Shown here one piece after another: positions 1 through 10,097 of a stretch of DNA of 64,000 nt. The stretch covers positions 1 through 64,000 of the forward strand of contig CATECQ010000001.1 in the NCBI GenBank assembly GCA_949498985.1, given 5' to 3'. Within the stretch, counting starts at the first letter, position 1. Each line of letters starts with the position of its first letter. The notes under the pieces are model-generated. The model did no database searches. It was not told where the DNA came from and saw nothing but the letters and a program-made list of their open reading frames with translations. Made by a program: the position numbers and the translations under genes. Origin of the DNA: Glaciecola sp. HTCC2999. GTDB lineage: Bacteria; Pseudomonadota; Gammaproteobacteria; Enterobacterales; Alteromonadaceae.

Positions 1-91
1 GGCGGAGAGTGAGGGATTCGAACCCCCGGAAGGTTTGACCCTTCGTCTGATTTCAAGTCAGGTGCATTCAACCGGACTCTGCCAACTCTCC
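1..91 (-). tRNA. serT: tRNA-Ser (anticodon UGA)
   Basis: The minus strand folds as a class II tRNA. The acceptor stem GGAGAGT (91-85) pairs with ACTCTCC (10-4). The anticodon stem-loop reads CTGACTTGAAATCAG, giving anticodon TGA, followed by a long variable arm and a T-arm containing GGTTCGAA-like sequence. The discriminator is G and the 3' CC is present at bases 2-1; the terminal A of CCA falls just outside the window. It decodes UCN serine codons. In E. coli serT also lies beside yccA and tusE, so the synteny supports the call. The cognate synthetase serS lies 2 kb away. Confidence 0.95.
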
Positions 92-104
92 TTAAGAGAC
101 GCGC

Positions 105-133
105 ATATTAATGACCTTCCGGCGTTTTGTAAA
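105..133 (-). promoter_or_regulatory. Promoter of tRNA-Ser
   Basis: On the minus strand, TTTACA (133-128) and TAATAT (110-105) are separated by 17 bases, a near-consensus sigma-70 promoter. It is followed by a GC-rich discriminator (GCGCG), typical of stable-RNA promoters under stringent control. The tRNA begins at base 91, about 14 bases beyond the -10 element, which leaves a very short 5' leader. Confidence 0.75.
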
Positions 134-310
134 CCCCTACAAGAAAATAAATTGCATTTTTTCGTTTTGTTGCTTAATTTTTCCACATTAAGAAGATATT
201 TTGACTATTTGTGCTCGTCGAAACTTGAAAATTGAACTTTCACCTATAACAATAGACGTATACAATGTACTTTGATATAAATTTGTTACACAAATCCTGT
301 GGAGGAAATA

Positions 311-979
311 ATGAACAGAGATACGCTTTACGGTCAGTCGTCTCAAGCATCAGTACTTGAAACTAACAAGGTATTACGTAATACCTATATGTTGTTATCA
401 ATGACACTTTTATTCAGTGCATTATGCGCAGGTGTCGCAATGGCTGTGGGTATAAGCCCAATGATGTCACTTGGCATGTCAATCGCTGCATTTATAACGT
501 TGTTTGTTGTACACAAAAAAGCAGACACATCTTCAGGTCTTATTTGGACGTTTGTATTTACTGGTTTATTGGGTGGTGCTTTAGGTCCGATGCTTACCTA
601 CTATGTAGGTCTAGCAAATGGTCCAGGTCTCATTATGCAAGCTCTTGGCGGTACTGCTATCATTTTCTTTGCATTATCAGGCTATGTATTAACAACCAAG
701 AAAGATTTTAGTTTCTTAGGTGGTTTCTTAATGGTTGGCTTAATGGTCGTTGTTATCGCTGCTATCGCAAATATATTCTTTGCCGTACCAGCAGTATCAC
801 TTGCATTAAGTGCTGCGATTATCTTTATTATGTCTGGACTCATTTTGTTTGATACAAGTCGCATTATAAATGGTGGTGAAACTAATTATATTCGTGCTAC
901 TGTTTCAATGTATTTGAATTTATATAATATTTTCACTTCACTACTTCATATCTTAGGTGTATTCGGTAGCGATGATTAA
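311..979 (+). CDS. yccA: Bax inhibitor-1/YccA family membrane protein
   Basis: This 222-residue integral membrane protein has about seven hydrophobic segments and ends in an acidic tail (GSDD), as BI-1/YccA proteins do. In E. coli YccA is a substrate and modulator of the FtsH membrane protease and protects the SecY translocon from degradation; that role is inferred here from family membership. An in-frame GTG at 299 exists, but ATG at 311 is chosen because GGAGG at 301-305 is an excellent Shine-Dalgarno for it. Its place next to serT and tusE matches E. coli. A hairpin terminator follows 21 bases after the stop. Confidence 0.93.
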   Translation: MNRDTLYGQSSQASVLETNKVLRNTYMLLSMTLLFSALCAGVAMAVGISPMMSLGMSIAAFITLFVVHKKADTSSGLIWTFVFTGLLGGALGPMLTYYVGLANGPGLIMQALGGTAIIFFALSGYVLTTKKDFSFLGGFLMVGLMVVVIAAIANIFFAVPAVSLALSAAIIFIMSGLILFDTSRIINGGETNYIRATVSMYLNLYNIFTSLLHILGVFGSDD

Positions 980-1000
980 TTCTATTTAATCACGTATAAT

Positions 1001-1033
1001 AACGCTCATTCCTTTTTGGTCTGGGCGTTTTTT
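1001..1033 (+). terminator. Rho-independent terminator after yccA
   Basis: An 8-bp stem pairs AACGCTCA (1001-1008) with TGGGCGTT (1022-1029), with one T-G wobble, and is followed by a T-run to 1033. The T-run directly touches the tusD start codon at 1034. Confidence 0.75.
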
Positions 1034-1351
1034 ATGTCTATAACATTATTAATTTCATCGGATCCTGAAACAACATCAAGTGATAGTGTCAGAGCATCTA
1101 TTCAGGCATTTATTGAGAAACAGGAACTTTCTCAGATCTTTTTTATTGGCAGTGGATTAAAGCATACTGGATGTCATCAAATCTGTGCTTTGCTAGCTAG
1201 ATTAAAAACTGAATATCAAACTATGATCGGATATTGTCCAAGTTCTGCGGCTCGCCATATTCCTGATTTTTCCTCAAACATCATAGAAGATTATGGTTTA
1301 ACCCAATTTTATGCATTTCTTCATCAATCTTCAAAATTAGAGCAGTTATAA
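1034..1351 (+). CDS. tusD: Sulfur relay protein TusD (DsrE family), short form
   Basis: This 105-residue DsrE-like protein (E. coli TusD has 128) accepts persulfide sulfur from TusA and passes it to TusE for 2-thiolation of wobble uridine 34 in tRNA. The cysteine in MIGYCPSSAARH (about residue 75) aligns with catalytic Cys78 of E. coli TusD, and the last 20 residues (YGLTQFYAFL onward) match the family C-terminus. The middle of the protein is shorter than in E. coli. The ATG at 1034 is chosen because homologs begin just before the first beta strand (SITLLISSD). It has no Shine-Dalgarno and follows a terminator T-tract; an in-frame TTG at 1016 is the alternative. The stop overlaps the tusC start by one base. 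Confidence 0.8.
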   Translation: MSITLLISSDPETTSSDSVRASIQAFIEKQELSQIFFIGSGLKHTGCHQICALLARLKTEYQTMIGYCPSSAARHIPDFSSNIIEDYGLTQFYAFLHQSSKLEQL

Positions 1352-1704
1352 TGGCGCATATTATAATTCGATACACTTCTCATGCTTACACAACATTAAC
1401 GTTTGAGGATATGTTTGAATGTGCAGCTGCTGCAGGTAATGTTGGACACACATGTGAACTACATATTAGTGGAGCGGGTGTGACAGCACTGTCTAAAATG
1501 CCTACATATTTTAATGAAACGAAACACGATAAAAATACGGGAAAGATGCTAAACAGTCTTCCTTTGTATGATGTAGAAGATATTTATGTGGATCAAAACG
1601 CATTTGCAGAATACGGTATGGAAAAGCATGAAATAGCCAATGTAGGTAATATTGTTAATGCTCTACCCCCTTATGATGATAGTAATATTGTGGTGACTTT
1701 TTAA
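1351..1704 (+). CDS. tusC: Sulfur relay protein TusC (DsrF family)
   Basis: This 117-residue protein is close to the usual TusC length of 119. The segment SLPLYDVEDIYVDQNAF aligns with the GLYDIEQCWVCAASL region of E. coli TusC, and the protein ends in a hydrophobic strand (NIVVTF). TusC is a structural subunit of the TusBCD complex in the cytoplasmic tRNA 2-thiouridine relay. It overlaps tusD by one base (TAATG), so translation is probably coupled. tusB normally follows tusC, but only 38 bases separate this gene from tusE and no tusB can fit there. Confidence 0.82.
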   Translation: MAHIIIRYTSHAYTTLTFEDMFECAAAAGNVGHTCELHISGAGVTALSKMPTYFNETKHDKNTGKMLNSLPLYDVEDIYVDQNAFAEYGMEKHEIANVGNIVNALPPYDDSNIVVTF

Positions 1705-1742
1705 TAACACGACACTTATGAATATTAAGCAGGATTAATAAC

Positions 1743-2075
1743 ATGTCTTACACTCTGAATAATCAGACTATCTCCACCGATGATAACGGTTATTTACTTG
1801 ATCATAAACAGTGGTCAGAAGCTCTTGTTGAAGTTATTGCTGCTCAAGAAAATATCAGAATGACAGATGCCCACTGGCAAATTGTACGATTTGTAAGAGC
1901 GTTTTATGAAGAGTATGACACAAGCCCCGCTATCAGAGCGTTAGTTAAGGCGCTCCAACAAGCATATGGTCCAGAGATTGGTAACAGTCGACATTTACAA
2001 CGACTACTGCCACAAGGGCCTGCCAAAATGGCAAGTAAACTAGCAGGTTTGCCCAAACCTGCTAAATGCTTATAA
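1743..2075 (+). CDS. tusE: Sulfurtransferase TusE (DsrC family)
   Basis: This 110-residue protein carries the DsrC/TusE signature: HWQIVRFVRAFYEEYDTSP in the middle and a C-terminal LPKPAKCL in which the penultimate Cys109 is the sulfur-carrying residue. TusE takes sulfur from TusD and delivers it to MnmA for s2U34 synthesis in tRNA-Lys, tRNA-Glu and tRNA-Gln. It lies 38 bases after tusC and is probably cotranscribed. It converges with serS, with only eight bases between the stop codons. A perfect inverted repeat lies within its last codons (2041-2064). Confidence 0.95.
   Translation: MSYTLNNQTISTDDNGYLLDHKQWSEALVEVIAAQENIRMTDAHWQIVRFVRAFYEEYDTSPAIRALVKALQQAYGPEIGNSRHLQRLLPQGPAKMASKLAGLPKPAKCL
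2041..2064. other. Perfect inverted repeat at the tusE 3' end
   Basis: TAGCAGGTTTG (2041-2051) is the exact reverse complement of CAAACCTGCTA (2054-2064), with a 2-base centre. It lies inside the tusE codons for LAGLPKPAK, close to both converging stop codons (tusE 2075, serS 2084). There is no good T-run on either side, so a terminator role for either strand is only a guess. Confidence 0.5.
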
Positions 2076-2083
2076 CAGCCGAT

Positions 2084-3388
<1,305 letters not shown>

Positions 3389-3769
3389 TTATCCTTTAAA
3401 TAATTGAAGTGCTATCCAGGTAACACATAAACAACATGCTACATTGAGCATAATATTAATAACCGCTTTGAACCATTGTGCGCTTTGCACTAAAGTAATT
3501 GTGTCCAAAGAAAAGGTCGAGAATGTCGTCAGTGAGCCTAAAATACCCACTATTACAAAAGCACGTACATGCTCTTGCATGTCGAGCTGTTGATTGACCC
3601 ACGTATAGAGGGCACCAATACAAAATGAACCAATAACATTGACTATTAATGTGCCATATGGGAAATCTTTCCCCAATAAGACATGTGTGTGATTAGTTAA
3701 AAAATAGCGCAAACAAGCACCGACAGCTCCACCAAATGCCACACATGTGTAAATAAAAACTTGGCTCAT
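3389..3769 (-). CDS. crcB: Fluoride channel CrcB/Fluc
   Basis: This 126-residue protein has four membrane segments and the Fluc signatures GGAVGACLRYF near the N-terminus, GTLIVNVIGSF in the second segment and GILGSLTTFSTFS in the third. Dimeric Fluc channels export fluoride across the inner membrane. The start overlaps the rarA stop by four bases (ATGA), so translation is probably coupled. No separate promoter or fluoride riboswitch is visible upstream, so it appears to be expressed with rarA. Confidence 0.95.
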   Translation of the reverse strand: MSQVFIYTCVAFGGAVGACLRYFLTNHTHVLLGKDFPYGTLIVNVIGSFCIGALYTWVNQQLDMQEHVRAFVIVGILGSLTTFSTFSLDTITLVQSAQWFKAVINIMLNVACCLCVTWIALQLFKG

Positions 3770-5088
3770 TGAAACCCCTTGGGCTTAATTGGTGCGTTAT
3801 GATAAGCGGTTTTATTCAAATCGTCGAGAAACTCTTGTTTTTGACGCAGTTTTTGCTCTAAACCACGAGGACTAGGTTGAAAAAAACCTTGGTCAGCTAA
3901 CTCATCTGGTAAATAATGTTGCCCTGCACTCACTGCATGAGCTTCATTATGTGAATAACGATAACCATCGCCATGACCTTGTGATTTAGCCAAGGTTGTC
4001 GGAGCATTTCGTAAATGATTGGGCACTGGCAAATCACAGGTTGATTGAGCGGCGACTTTAGCTGCTTTAAACGCACAATAAAGTGCATTAGATTTTGGTG
4101 CTAAGGCACAGTATACGCATGCTTGAGCAATGGCTCGCTCTCCTTCTGCCGCCCCTACACGATGATAAGTATCCCATGCATTTAAGCATAAGGTTAATGC
4201 ACGAGGATCGGCTAAACCAATATCCTCAGTCGCGATGGCTAATAATCGGCGCATAATTGGGATAGGGTCAGAGTTGGCATTTAAATATCTAGCATACCAA
4301 TATAGAGCTCCATCACTAGATGAACCGCGAACTGATTTATGAAAAGCAGAGAGAACATCATAGTAATAGTCACCTTGCTGGTCGAACTGAGCGATTTTTT
4401 GACCAGCCGCTTGTGCAATATGTCGCTGATTTATATTAGAGTCACTGTCATCAGATTGACTTAGCTGTACAGCAAGTTCTAAATAGAGTAAAGCACGACG
4501 AGCATCACCAGATGATAATGAAGCTAATGTCATCAATGCCTCTTCGTCTACGGAGACGTTACACTCAGATAACCATGAATCGTGAGTTAAAGCGTGTAAA
4601 CAAATCTGAATAATATCCTGCTCACTATGTGGTTGCAGTACGTAAACTCGACACCTTGATAACAAAGCATTATTACAACTAAATGACGGGTTTTCAGTTG
4701 TCGCACCAATAAACGTAATAGCACCCGATTCAATAAATGGTAAAAATGCATCTTGTTGAGATTTATTAAAACGATGAACTTCATCAACAAAAACAATGGT
4801 CGTTACACCTGAATGTGTCATTGCCATTGCTTGACGAATATCTTTAACTCCACTTGTCACAGCTGAAAGCTCAATTAAATTAGCATCAAGATGTTGAGCA
4901 ATAATTTGTGCCAAAGTCGTTTTACCCGTCCCTGGTGGGCCCCATAACAACATGGAATGAACCTGGCCACTTATTAATGATTCCCTCAATGGCTGACCAG
5001 GGCCTAGAATATTTGACTGCCCAATATAACTAGCTAAATCTGTTGGACGCATGCGCGCCGCAAGGGGTTCAAGGTTGCGTTTGATCAT
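3766..5088 (-). CDS. rarA: Replication-associated recombination protein RarA (MgsA)
   Basis: This 440-residue AAA+ ATPase is related to clamp-loader ATPases and eukaryotic WRNIP1. Walker A is GPPGTGKTT (about residues 50-58), Walker B is IVFVDEVHRF (about 97-106), and a sensor 1 region reads GATTENPSF. The N-terminus (LEPLAARMRPTDLASYIGQ) matches the family. RarA acts at stalled replication forks in the cytoplasm. Its start lies inside lolA, giving a 20-base overlap. The order lolA-rarA-serS is conserved in E. coli; crcB is inserted here. Confidence 0.96.
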   Translation of the reverse strand: MIKRNLEPLAARMRPTDLASYIGQSNILGPGQPLRESLISGQVHSMLLWGPPGTGKTTLAQIIAQHLDANLIELSAVTSGVKDIRQAMAMTHSGVTTIVFVDEVHRFNKSQQDAFLPFIESGAITFIGATTENPSFSCNNALLSRCRVYVLQPHSEQDIIQICLHALTHDSWLSECNVSVDEEALMTLASLSSGDARRALLYLELAVQLSQSDDSDSNINQRHIAQAAGQKIAQFDQQGDYYYDVLSAFHKSVRGSSSDGALYWYARYLNANSDPIPIMRRLLAIATEDIGLADPRALTLCLNAWDTYHRVGAAEGERAIAQACVYCALAPKSNALYCAFKAAKVAAQSTCDLPVPNHLRNAPTTLAKSQGHGDGYRYSHNEAHAVSAGQHYLPDELADQGFFQPSPRGLEQKLRQKQEFLDDLNKTAYHNAPIKPKGFQ

Positions 5089-5746
5089 CGATGCTATACC
5101 CTGAAGGGATATCGTATTGAAATTGAGATATAGGTAACGGCATATTTATTTTAATATTCGATAAAACAAATTCGCTTCGTTGTGCTTGACTATCAATTAA
5201 AGTAAATGCTGCTAATTGGCCTTGATTAAATTGTAATGTCAACTTTTGAATTTGGCCCTTTGCTATTAATGGTGTAATGATAAAGACTTCATCATCCTGT
5301 AACACTGTAAACTGTTTCCAAATCTCATCATCTGTGGATGTTAACAACATCAACGGATTATCAGCCACCATCTGAGATTGATTAAAGATGGATACTTGTT
5401 CCACAAATTCATCGACATAGAACACTTTATTTCCATCAGCAACTAATAAGGTCTCATCAGGTACAAGCACCTGCCAATAGACGCGATCGGGCTGTTGAAT
5501 GACTAAATTACCCGAACTATTGTAAATAGTATTATTGGCTTCATCCTTAACTGTTTGGGTAAATGTGGATTGTAATGATGATATAGCAGCTAATTGATGA
5601 CGCAAGGTTATTTTAGCTCTGGGGAGTACATTGCTATTTTCAGTATCATTATTAGCAAAAACACTCACACTGGTGAACAATATGCTAACTGATATAAGCA
5701 CCCACGACGTGATCAGTATTAATTTAGCAATAACAGATTGAACCAT
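5069..5746 (-). CDS. lolA: Outer-membrane lipoprotein carrier protein LolA
   Basis: This 225-residue periplasmic chaperone carries lipoproteins from the LolCDE transporter to LolB at the outer membrane. Residues 1-31 are a signal peptide with a long hydrophobic core (LILITSWVLISVSILF) and a probable cut after VFA. The mature part has the LolA pattern: LASISSLQSTFTQ-like start, a PDRVYWQVLVPDETLLVADG segment and an ALMLLT-like loop (NPLMLLTS). AAAGGAT precedes the ATG at 5746 by eight bases. It lies between ftsK and rarA, the standard order. Confidence 0.93.
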   Translation of the reverse strand: MVQSVIAKLILITSWVLISVSILFTSVSVFANNDTENSNVLPRAKITLRHQLAAISSLQSTFTQTVKDEANNTIYNSSGNLVIQQPDRVYWQVLVPDETLLVADGNKVFYVDEFVEQVSIFNQSQMVADNPLMLLTSTDDEIWKQFTVLQDDEVFIITPLIAKGQIQKLTLQFNQGQLAAFTLIDSQAQRSEFVLSNIKINMPLPISQFQYDIPSGYSIDDQTQP

Positions 5747-5842
5747 AATACATCCTTTGAACTGGCTAGTTTTTCGTTAATGAACGTAACATGAGTCATC
5801 TAAATCTAAGCTGAATAAACGGCTTGAATAATTTGACAATGT

Positions 5843-8278
5843 TTAATCACGTGGGGGTGCCTTAGCTAAGACTTCACGATTACCATTATGCCCCGGCGCA
5901 GATACTATTCCGCTTTGTTCCATTTGCTCAACTAATCGAGCAGCTCGATTGTAGCCAATTCTAAATTTACGCTGTACTGATGATACTGAGGCTTTGCGTG
6001 TTTCAGTTACAAATGCAACAGCTTCATCATAAAAGACATCTAATTCTTGATCCGCATTGTCAGCTTGTTCACCAGGTAATAATACTTCGCCACCTTCTTG
6101 AGGGTTCAAAATTTCATCAATATATTCTGGCTCACCACGTTTCTTCCAATCTCCAACTACAGCGTGAACTTCGTGATCATCAACGAACGCACCATGTACA
6201 CGAGTTGGAACACCTGTGCCAGGAGGTAAATATAACATATCGCCCATACCTAGAAGCGCTTCTGCACCTTGTTGGTCAAGAATAGTGCGTGAATCAATTT
6301 TACTGGATACTTGAAAAGCGATCCGTGTTGGAATATTAGCTTTGATCAAACCTGTAATGACATCTACTGAAGGTCGTTGTGTAGCAAGAACAAGATGGAT
6401 ACCTGCAGCACGAGCTTTTTGAGCAATACGTGCAATCAGTTCCTCTACTTTTTTACCTACAATCATCATCATGTCGGCAAATTCGTCGACGACTACCACA
6501 ATAGCAGGTAACTTAGTTAAATTTGGTGCTTCACTATCCATACTATCGCTTTGCTGCCACAATGGATCTTTTATTGGACTACCATCCTTAGTGGCTTTGA
6601 GCACTTTAGCGTTATAACCTTTTAGGTTACGCACACCTAATGCACTCATTAAACGATAGCGGCGTTCCATTTCACCAACACACCAACGTAATGCGTTAGC
6701 AGCTTCTTTCATGTCTGTGACAACTTCAGCTAATAGATGAGGTATGCCTTCATATACAGATAACTCAAGCATTTTAGGATCGATCATAATCATTCGCACA
6801 TCTTCTGGCGATGATTTATATAATAGACTTAAAATCATAACGTTAACGCCGACTGATTTACCTGATCCCGTCGTACCAGCAACTAATAAATGTGGCATTT
6901 TAGCGAGATCAACGATTACCGGTTTACCAGAAATATCCGCACCTAAAACCATGGTAAGAGGTGAATCATTAGCTTGAAAAGCATCGCCTTCAATAACTTC
7001 ACTCAGTCGTACCATATCCCTATTTTTATTTGGTAACTCTAGACCTATGACAGATTTACCAGGAATAACCTCTACAACACGTACTGAAATGGCAGACATC
7101 GCACGGGCTAAATCTTTTGATAACGTCGTAATTTTACTGACTTTGACTCCCGGCGCTAAATCTAATTCAAATCGAGTAATAACTGGACCAGGATAAACAC
7201 CGACCACTTGGGCAGAAATATTGAAATCAGCTAATTTTTCTTCCACTAGACGAGAAATACCTTCTAGTTCTTCTGGCGTTATTGGGTTTTTTACTTTATC
7301 TGCTCGATCTAATAAAGCAAACGATGGCAACACCCCTTCAGGCGTATCTTGAAATTTTGGTTTCATTTTAGTCGTCACACCTGGGGTATTAACAACCGGT
7401 GCATCGACTTCTGACTTTGTCGTATTAAGATCATTAGCGGTTTCGACAAGAGATGGTTCTAAAGATGAATGAATATCCTCAGAATAAATAGATTCAATAT
7501 TAATAGACGGCTCTGTAGAGCAAGATAGCCCGTCATTTGGACTATCGGTATCAATGATGAATTCAGGTTCATTTTTTAATATTTCGTCTGATGAAAATTC
7601 TGTTACATTAGCGTTAGCAGAATCAACTGCAGTTAATTTCTCATCACTGCCCTGCCCTTTAGGAATTGGGCTCGGTAACGATAATTGAGCAACATCTTGA
7701 GGTATATTCACGACCTTTTTGCTGGCCCATATAGTACTAGCACCTAAATTATCAATAATCGAAAGCCATGAAATACCAGTTGTTAACGTGAAGCCTGTCG
7801 TAAAAAAACATAACAATAAAATGGTCGTGCCCACAAAACCAAACTGAGGTAATAATGCACTTGAAATAACATCACCAAATAACCCACCAGCGGAGAAGTA
7901 GTACATATCATCAAAATTGATACTGGCTAAACTAGTGACACCGATAGCTATAAAGATCAAACCGATAATACGCAAGCCAATCGTTAAGTAATCCCACTCT
8001 AAAATTTCTTTAACTCGTTGAAAAGCAATGTAACCCGCGAAAGCAAACATAAAAGGAATACTATAAGCAAAGTAACCTAACATAAAAAACAATAAGTCTG
8101 CGAGCTTTGCACCTGCGGGTCCCATCCAATTTTGGATAACTGGTTGTAAACCTGTCTGGGTCCAACCTGGATCCGCTTGATGAAAGGACATTAATGAAAG
8201 AAATATAAATAACGCAAACACAGTGCATATGATCATGCCTGTCTCAAAAATACGTTGTATGCCGGTAAGTTGACTCAT
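5843..8278 (-). CDS. ftsK: DNA translocase FtsK
   Basis: This 811-residue septal DNA pump clears and aligns chromosome termini during division. Four membrane segments lie in residues 1-185, followed by a short low-complexity linker (about 190-300), the motor domain with Walker [13 protein letters not shown] (about 470) and Walker [15 protein letters not shown], and a C-terminal gamma winged helix ([16 protein letters not shown]) that reads KOPS sites. It is much shorter than E. coli FtsK (1329) because the linker is short; motor and gamma parts look complete. It sits between lrp and lolA as in E. coli. Confidence 0.97.
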   Translation of the reverse strand: MSQLTGIQRIFETGMIICTVFALFIFLSLMSFHQADPGWTQTGLQPVIQNWMGPAGAKLADLLFFMLGYFAYSIPFMFAFAGYIAFQRVKEILEWDYLTIGLRIIGLIFIAIGVTSLASINFDDMYYFSAGGLFGDVISSALLPQFGFVGTTILLLCFFTTGFTLTTGISWLSIIDNLGASTIWASKKVVNIPQDVAQLSLPSPIPKGQGSDEKLTAVDSANANVTEFSSDEILKNEPEFIIDTDSPNDGLSCSTEPSINIESIYSEDIHSSLEPSLVETANDLNTTKSEVDAPVVNTPGVTTKMKPKFQDTPEGVLPSFALLDRADKVKNPITPEELEGISRLVEEKLADFNISAQVVGVYPGPVITRFELDLAPGVKVSKITTLSKDLARAMSAISVRVVEVIPGKSVIGLELPNKNRDMVRLSEVIEGDAFQANDSPLTMVLGADISGKPVIVDLAKMPHLLVAGTTGSGKSVGVNVMILSLLYKSSPEDVRMIMIDPKMLELSVYEGIPHLLAEVVTDMKEAANALRWCVGEMERRYRLMSALGVRNLKGYNAKVLKATKDGSPIKDPLWQQSDSMDSEAPNLTKLPAIVVVVDEFADMMMIVGKKVEELIARIAQKARAAGIHLVLATQRPSVDVITGLIKANIPTRIAFQVSSKIDSRTILDQQGAEALLGMGDMLYLPPGTGVPTRVHGAFVDDHEVHAVVGDWKKRGEPEYIDEILNPQEGGEVLLPGEQADNADQELDVFYDEAVAFVTETRKASVSSVQRKFRIGYNRAARLVEQMEQSGIVSAPGHNGNREVLAKAPPRD

Positions 8279-8358
8279 TACGCGCCTAATGAAAATCCAA
8301 TCTTTTGAGTGGTTATATATTGTTATAATTATTTATTCTATCATAGCTATCCAATAAA

Positions 8359-8850
8359 TTAACGTGCAGAAACATTGATTTTGATTTTATTAGAATGTTT
8401 CACTTCTTCCATCACTACATAACTTCGAGATTCTCTAACACCCGGTAACCTGAGTAATGTATCGCCTAACAGTTTTCGATAACTCGCCATGTCAGCCACA
8501 CGTGTTTTTAATAGAAAATCAAAATTACCCGAGACCAAATGACACTCTTGTATATCATCTTGTTGTTGAACAGCAGCTGAGAAATCGGCAAAAATATCGG
8601 GTGAAGTTTTGGATAATGATATCTCCACAAATACTAGCATTGCAGCCCCTAATTTGGTGGGATCTACACTTGCAGAATAACCGGTTATGTAACCTTGATG
8701 TTCTAAACGTTTAACTCGCTCTAAACAGGGTGAAGGACTTAATCCAATCTGCTTTGCTAACTCTACGTTTGAAATACGTCCGTCTACTTGCAATGCTGCC
8801 AAGATAGCACGATCAAGTTTATCAAGGTGTTTAGGTGTTTTGATTAACAT
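8359..8850 (-). CDS. lrp: Leucine-responsive regulatory protein Lrp
   Basis: This 163-residue AsnC/Lrp regulator is the likely ortholog of global Lrp rather than a paralog. The helix-turn-helix (GRISNVELAKQIGLSPSPCL) and the RAM effector domain (IQECHLVSGNFDFLLKTRV, LPGVRESRSYVVMEEVKH) align along the full E. coli protein. Lrp octamers and hexadecamers respond to leucine and alanine and control amino-acid metabolism. It lies upstream of ftsK as in E. coli and is divergent from alanine dehydrogenase, a plausible target. Confidence 0.95.
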   Translation of the reverse strand: MLIKTPKHLDKLDRAILAALQVDGRISNVELAKQIGLSPSPCLERVKRLEHQGYITGYSASVDPTKLGAAMLVFVEISLSKTSPDIFADFSAAVQQQDDIQECHLVSGNFDFLLKTRVADMASYRKLLGDTLLRLPGVRESRSYVVMEEVKHSNKIKINVSAR

Positions 8851-8882
8851 ATAATACTCTTTATTTTATGAATTTAACAACA

Positions 8883-8888
8883 TATTAT
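8883..8888 (-). promoter_or_regulatory. Probable -10 element of lrp
   Basis: The minus strand reads TATAAT at 8888-8883, about 33 bases before the lrp start. The -35 region is poor (TTCTTA at about 8911-8906), so the assignment is tentative. Confidence 0.4.
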
Positions 8889-8912
8889 ACTGCAAAGCAT
8901 GAAAATAAGAAA

Positions 8913-8940
8913 TTTAAAGCGTTGAAATATCTCCTATAAT
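8913..8940 (+). promoter_or_regulatory. Probable promoter of ald
   Basis: TTTAAA (8913-8918) and a perfect TATAAT (8935-8940) are 16 bases apart, 29 bases before the ald start. The lrp-ald gap is only 119 bases, so Lrp bound here could affect both promoters. Confidence 0.5.
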
Positions 8941-8969
8941 CCAATTTTATTCCTTAACAGTGAAAAACT

Positions 8970-10097
8970 ATGATTATAGGTGTACCAAAAGAAGTCAAAA
9001 ACCACGAATACCGTGTAGGATTAACCCCCGCAGCAGCCAGTGAATACATTCATCATGGCCATACTGTGTTAGTAGAAACGAATGCGGGTGATGGTGTTGG
9101 GTTTAGTGATTTAGATTATAAATCTATTGGCGCTCAAATTGTTGGATTAGCATCGGATGTGTTTAAACAGGCTGATATGATTATTAAAGTCAAAGAACCT
9201 CAACCCTTTGAATGCGAAATGCTACGCCCGAATCAAATTTTATATACATACTTACATTTAGCACCTGATCCAATACAAACCGAATTATTAGTAAAATCTA
9301 AAACTATCTGTATCGCTTATGAGACTGTGACTGACAATGCAGGGACATTACCGTTATTAGCACCGATGAGTGAAGTGGCTGGCCGAATGGCAATTCAAGC
9401 TGGTGCTCATTATTTAGAAAAAGCTCAAGGAGGTAACGGCACATTACTAGGAGGGGTTCCTGGTGTTGCTGCTGGTAACGTCGTGATCATTGGTGGTGGC
9501 GTGGTAGGTTCCAATGCAGCAAAAATGGCCGTAGGACTTGGAGCTGAAGTCACTATTTTAGACCGTTCATTACCGCGTTTACGTGAGCTTGATGATATCT
9601 TTAATGGCCGCGTACGAACAGTGTATTCAACTAAAGATGCTATTGCACAATTCTCAGAGCAAGCAGACTTGGTAATAGGCGCTGTCCTTATTCCCGGGGC
9701 CGCAGCGCCCAAGTTACTCACTCGCTCACATATTACTAATATGAAAAAAGGAGCCGTTGTGGTCGATGTAGCCATCGATCAAGGGGGTTGTTTTGAAACA
9801 TCAAAAGCAACAACACACCAATCACCGATTTATATTATTGATGATGTGGTTCATTATTGTGTTGCTAATATGCCCGGCGGTGTGGCGCGCACCTCCACAT
9901 TAGCTTTAAACAATGCCACACTACCATTTGGATTAGCTATAGCTAATAAAGGAGCTGAACAAGCCTTAAAAGATGATGAACATCTTGCTAATGGACTGAA
10001 TGTATATAAAGGCTTAGTGACATGCAAAGGTGTCGTAGATGCATTAGGTAAAAGCTTGAACCTAGAATATAGACCTGCCCTAGAGGCAATTAACTAA
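8970..10097 (+). CDS. ald: Alanine dehydrogenase
   Basis: This 375-residue NAD-dependent enzyme converts L-alanine to pyruvate and ammonia, or the reverse. Lys75 (IIKVKEP) and His96 (YTYLHLAPD) match the known catalytic residues by position. The NAD fold shows [18 protein letters not shown] (about 172-189) ending in a strand with ILDR. A poor Shine-Dalgarno precedes the ATG. It is divergent from lrp, suggesting alanine-dependent control. Its stop overlaps the stop of convergent pyrF by four bases. Confidence 0.96.
   Translation: MIIGVPKEVKNHEYRVGLTPAAASEYIHHGHTVLVETNAGDGVGFSDLDYKSIGAQIVGLASDVFKQADMIIKVKEPQPFECEMLRPNQILYTYLHLAPDPIQTELLVKSKTICIAYETVTDNAGTLPLLAPMSEVAGRMAIQAGAHYLEKAQGGNGTLLGGVPGVAAGNVVIIGGGVVGSNAAKMAVGLGAEVTILDRSLPRLRELDDIFNGRVRTVYSTKDAIAQFSEQADLVIGAVLIPGAAAPKLLTRSHITNMKKGAVVVDVAIDQGGCFETSKATTHQSPIYIIDDVVHYCVANMPGGVARTSTLALNNATLPFGLAIANKGAEQALKDDEHLANGLNVYKGLVTCKGVVDALGKSLNLEYRPALEAIN

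Noticed and set aside
424-711. Open frame inside yccA on the same strand
   Set aside because: It lies fully inside a well-supported gene in another frame, is rich in Cys, Arg and Trp and resembles no family.
9425-9775. 116-codon frame opposite ald
   Set aside because: It is antisense to the ald NAD-binding domain and has no recognizable motif.
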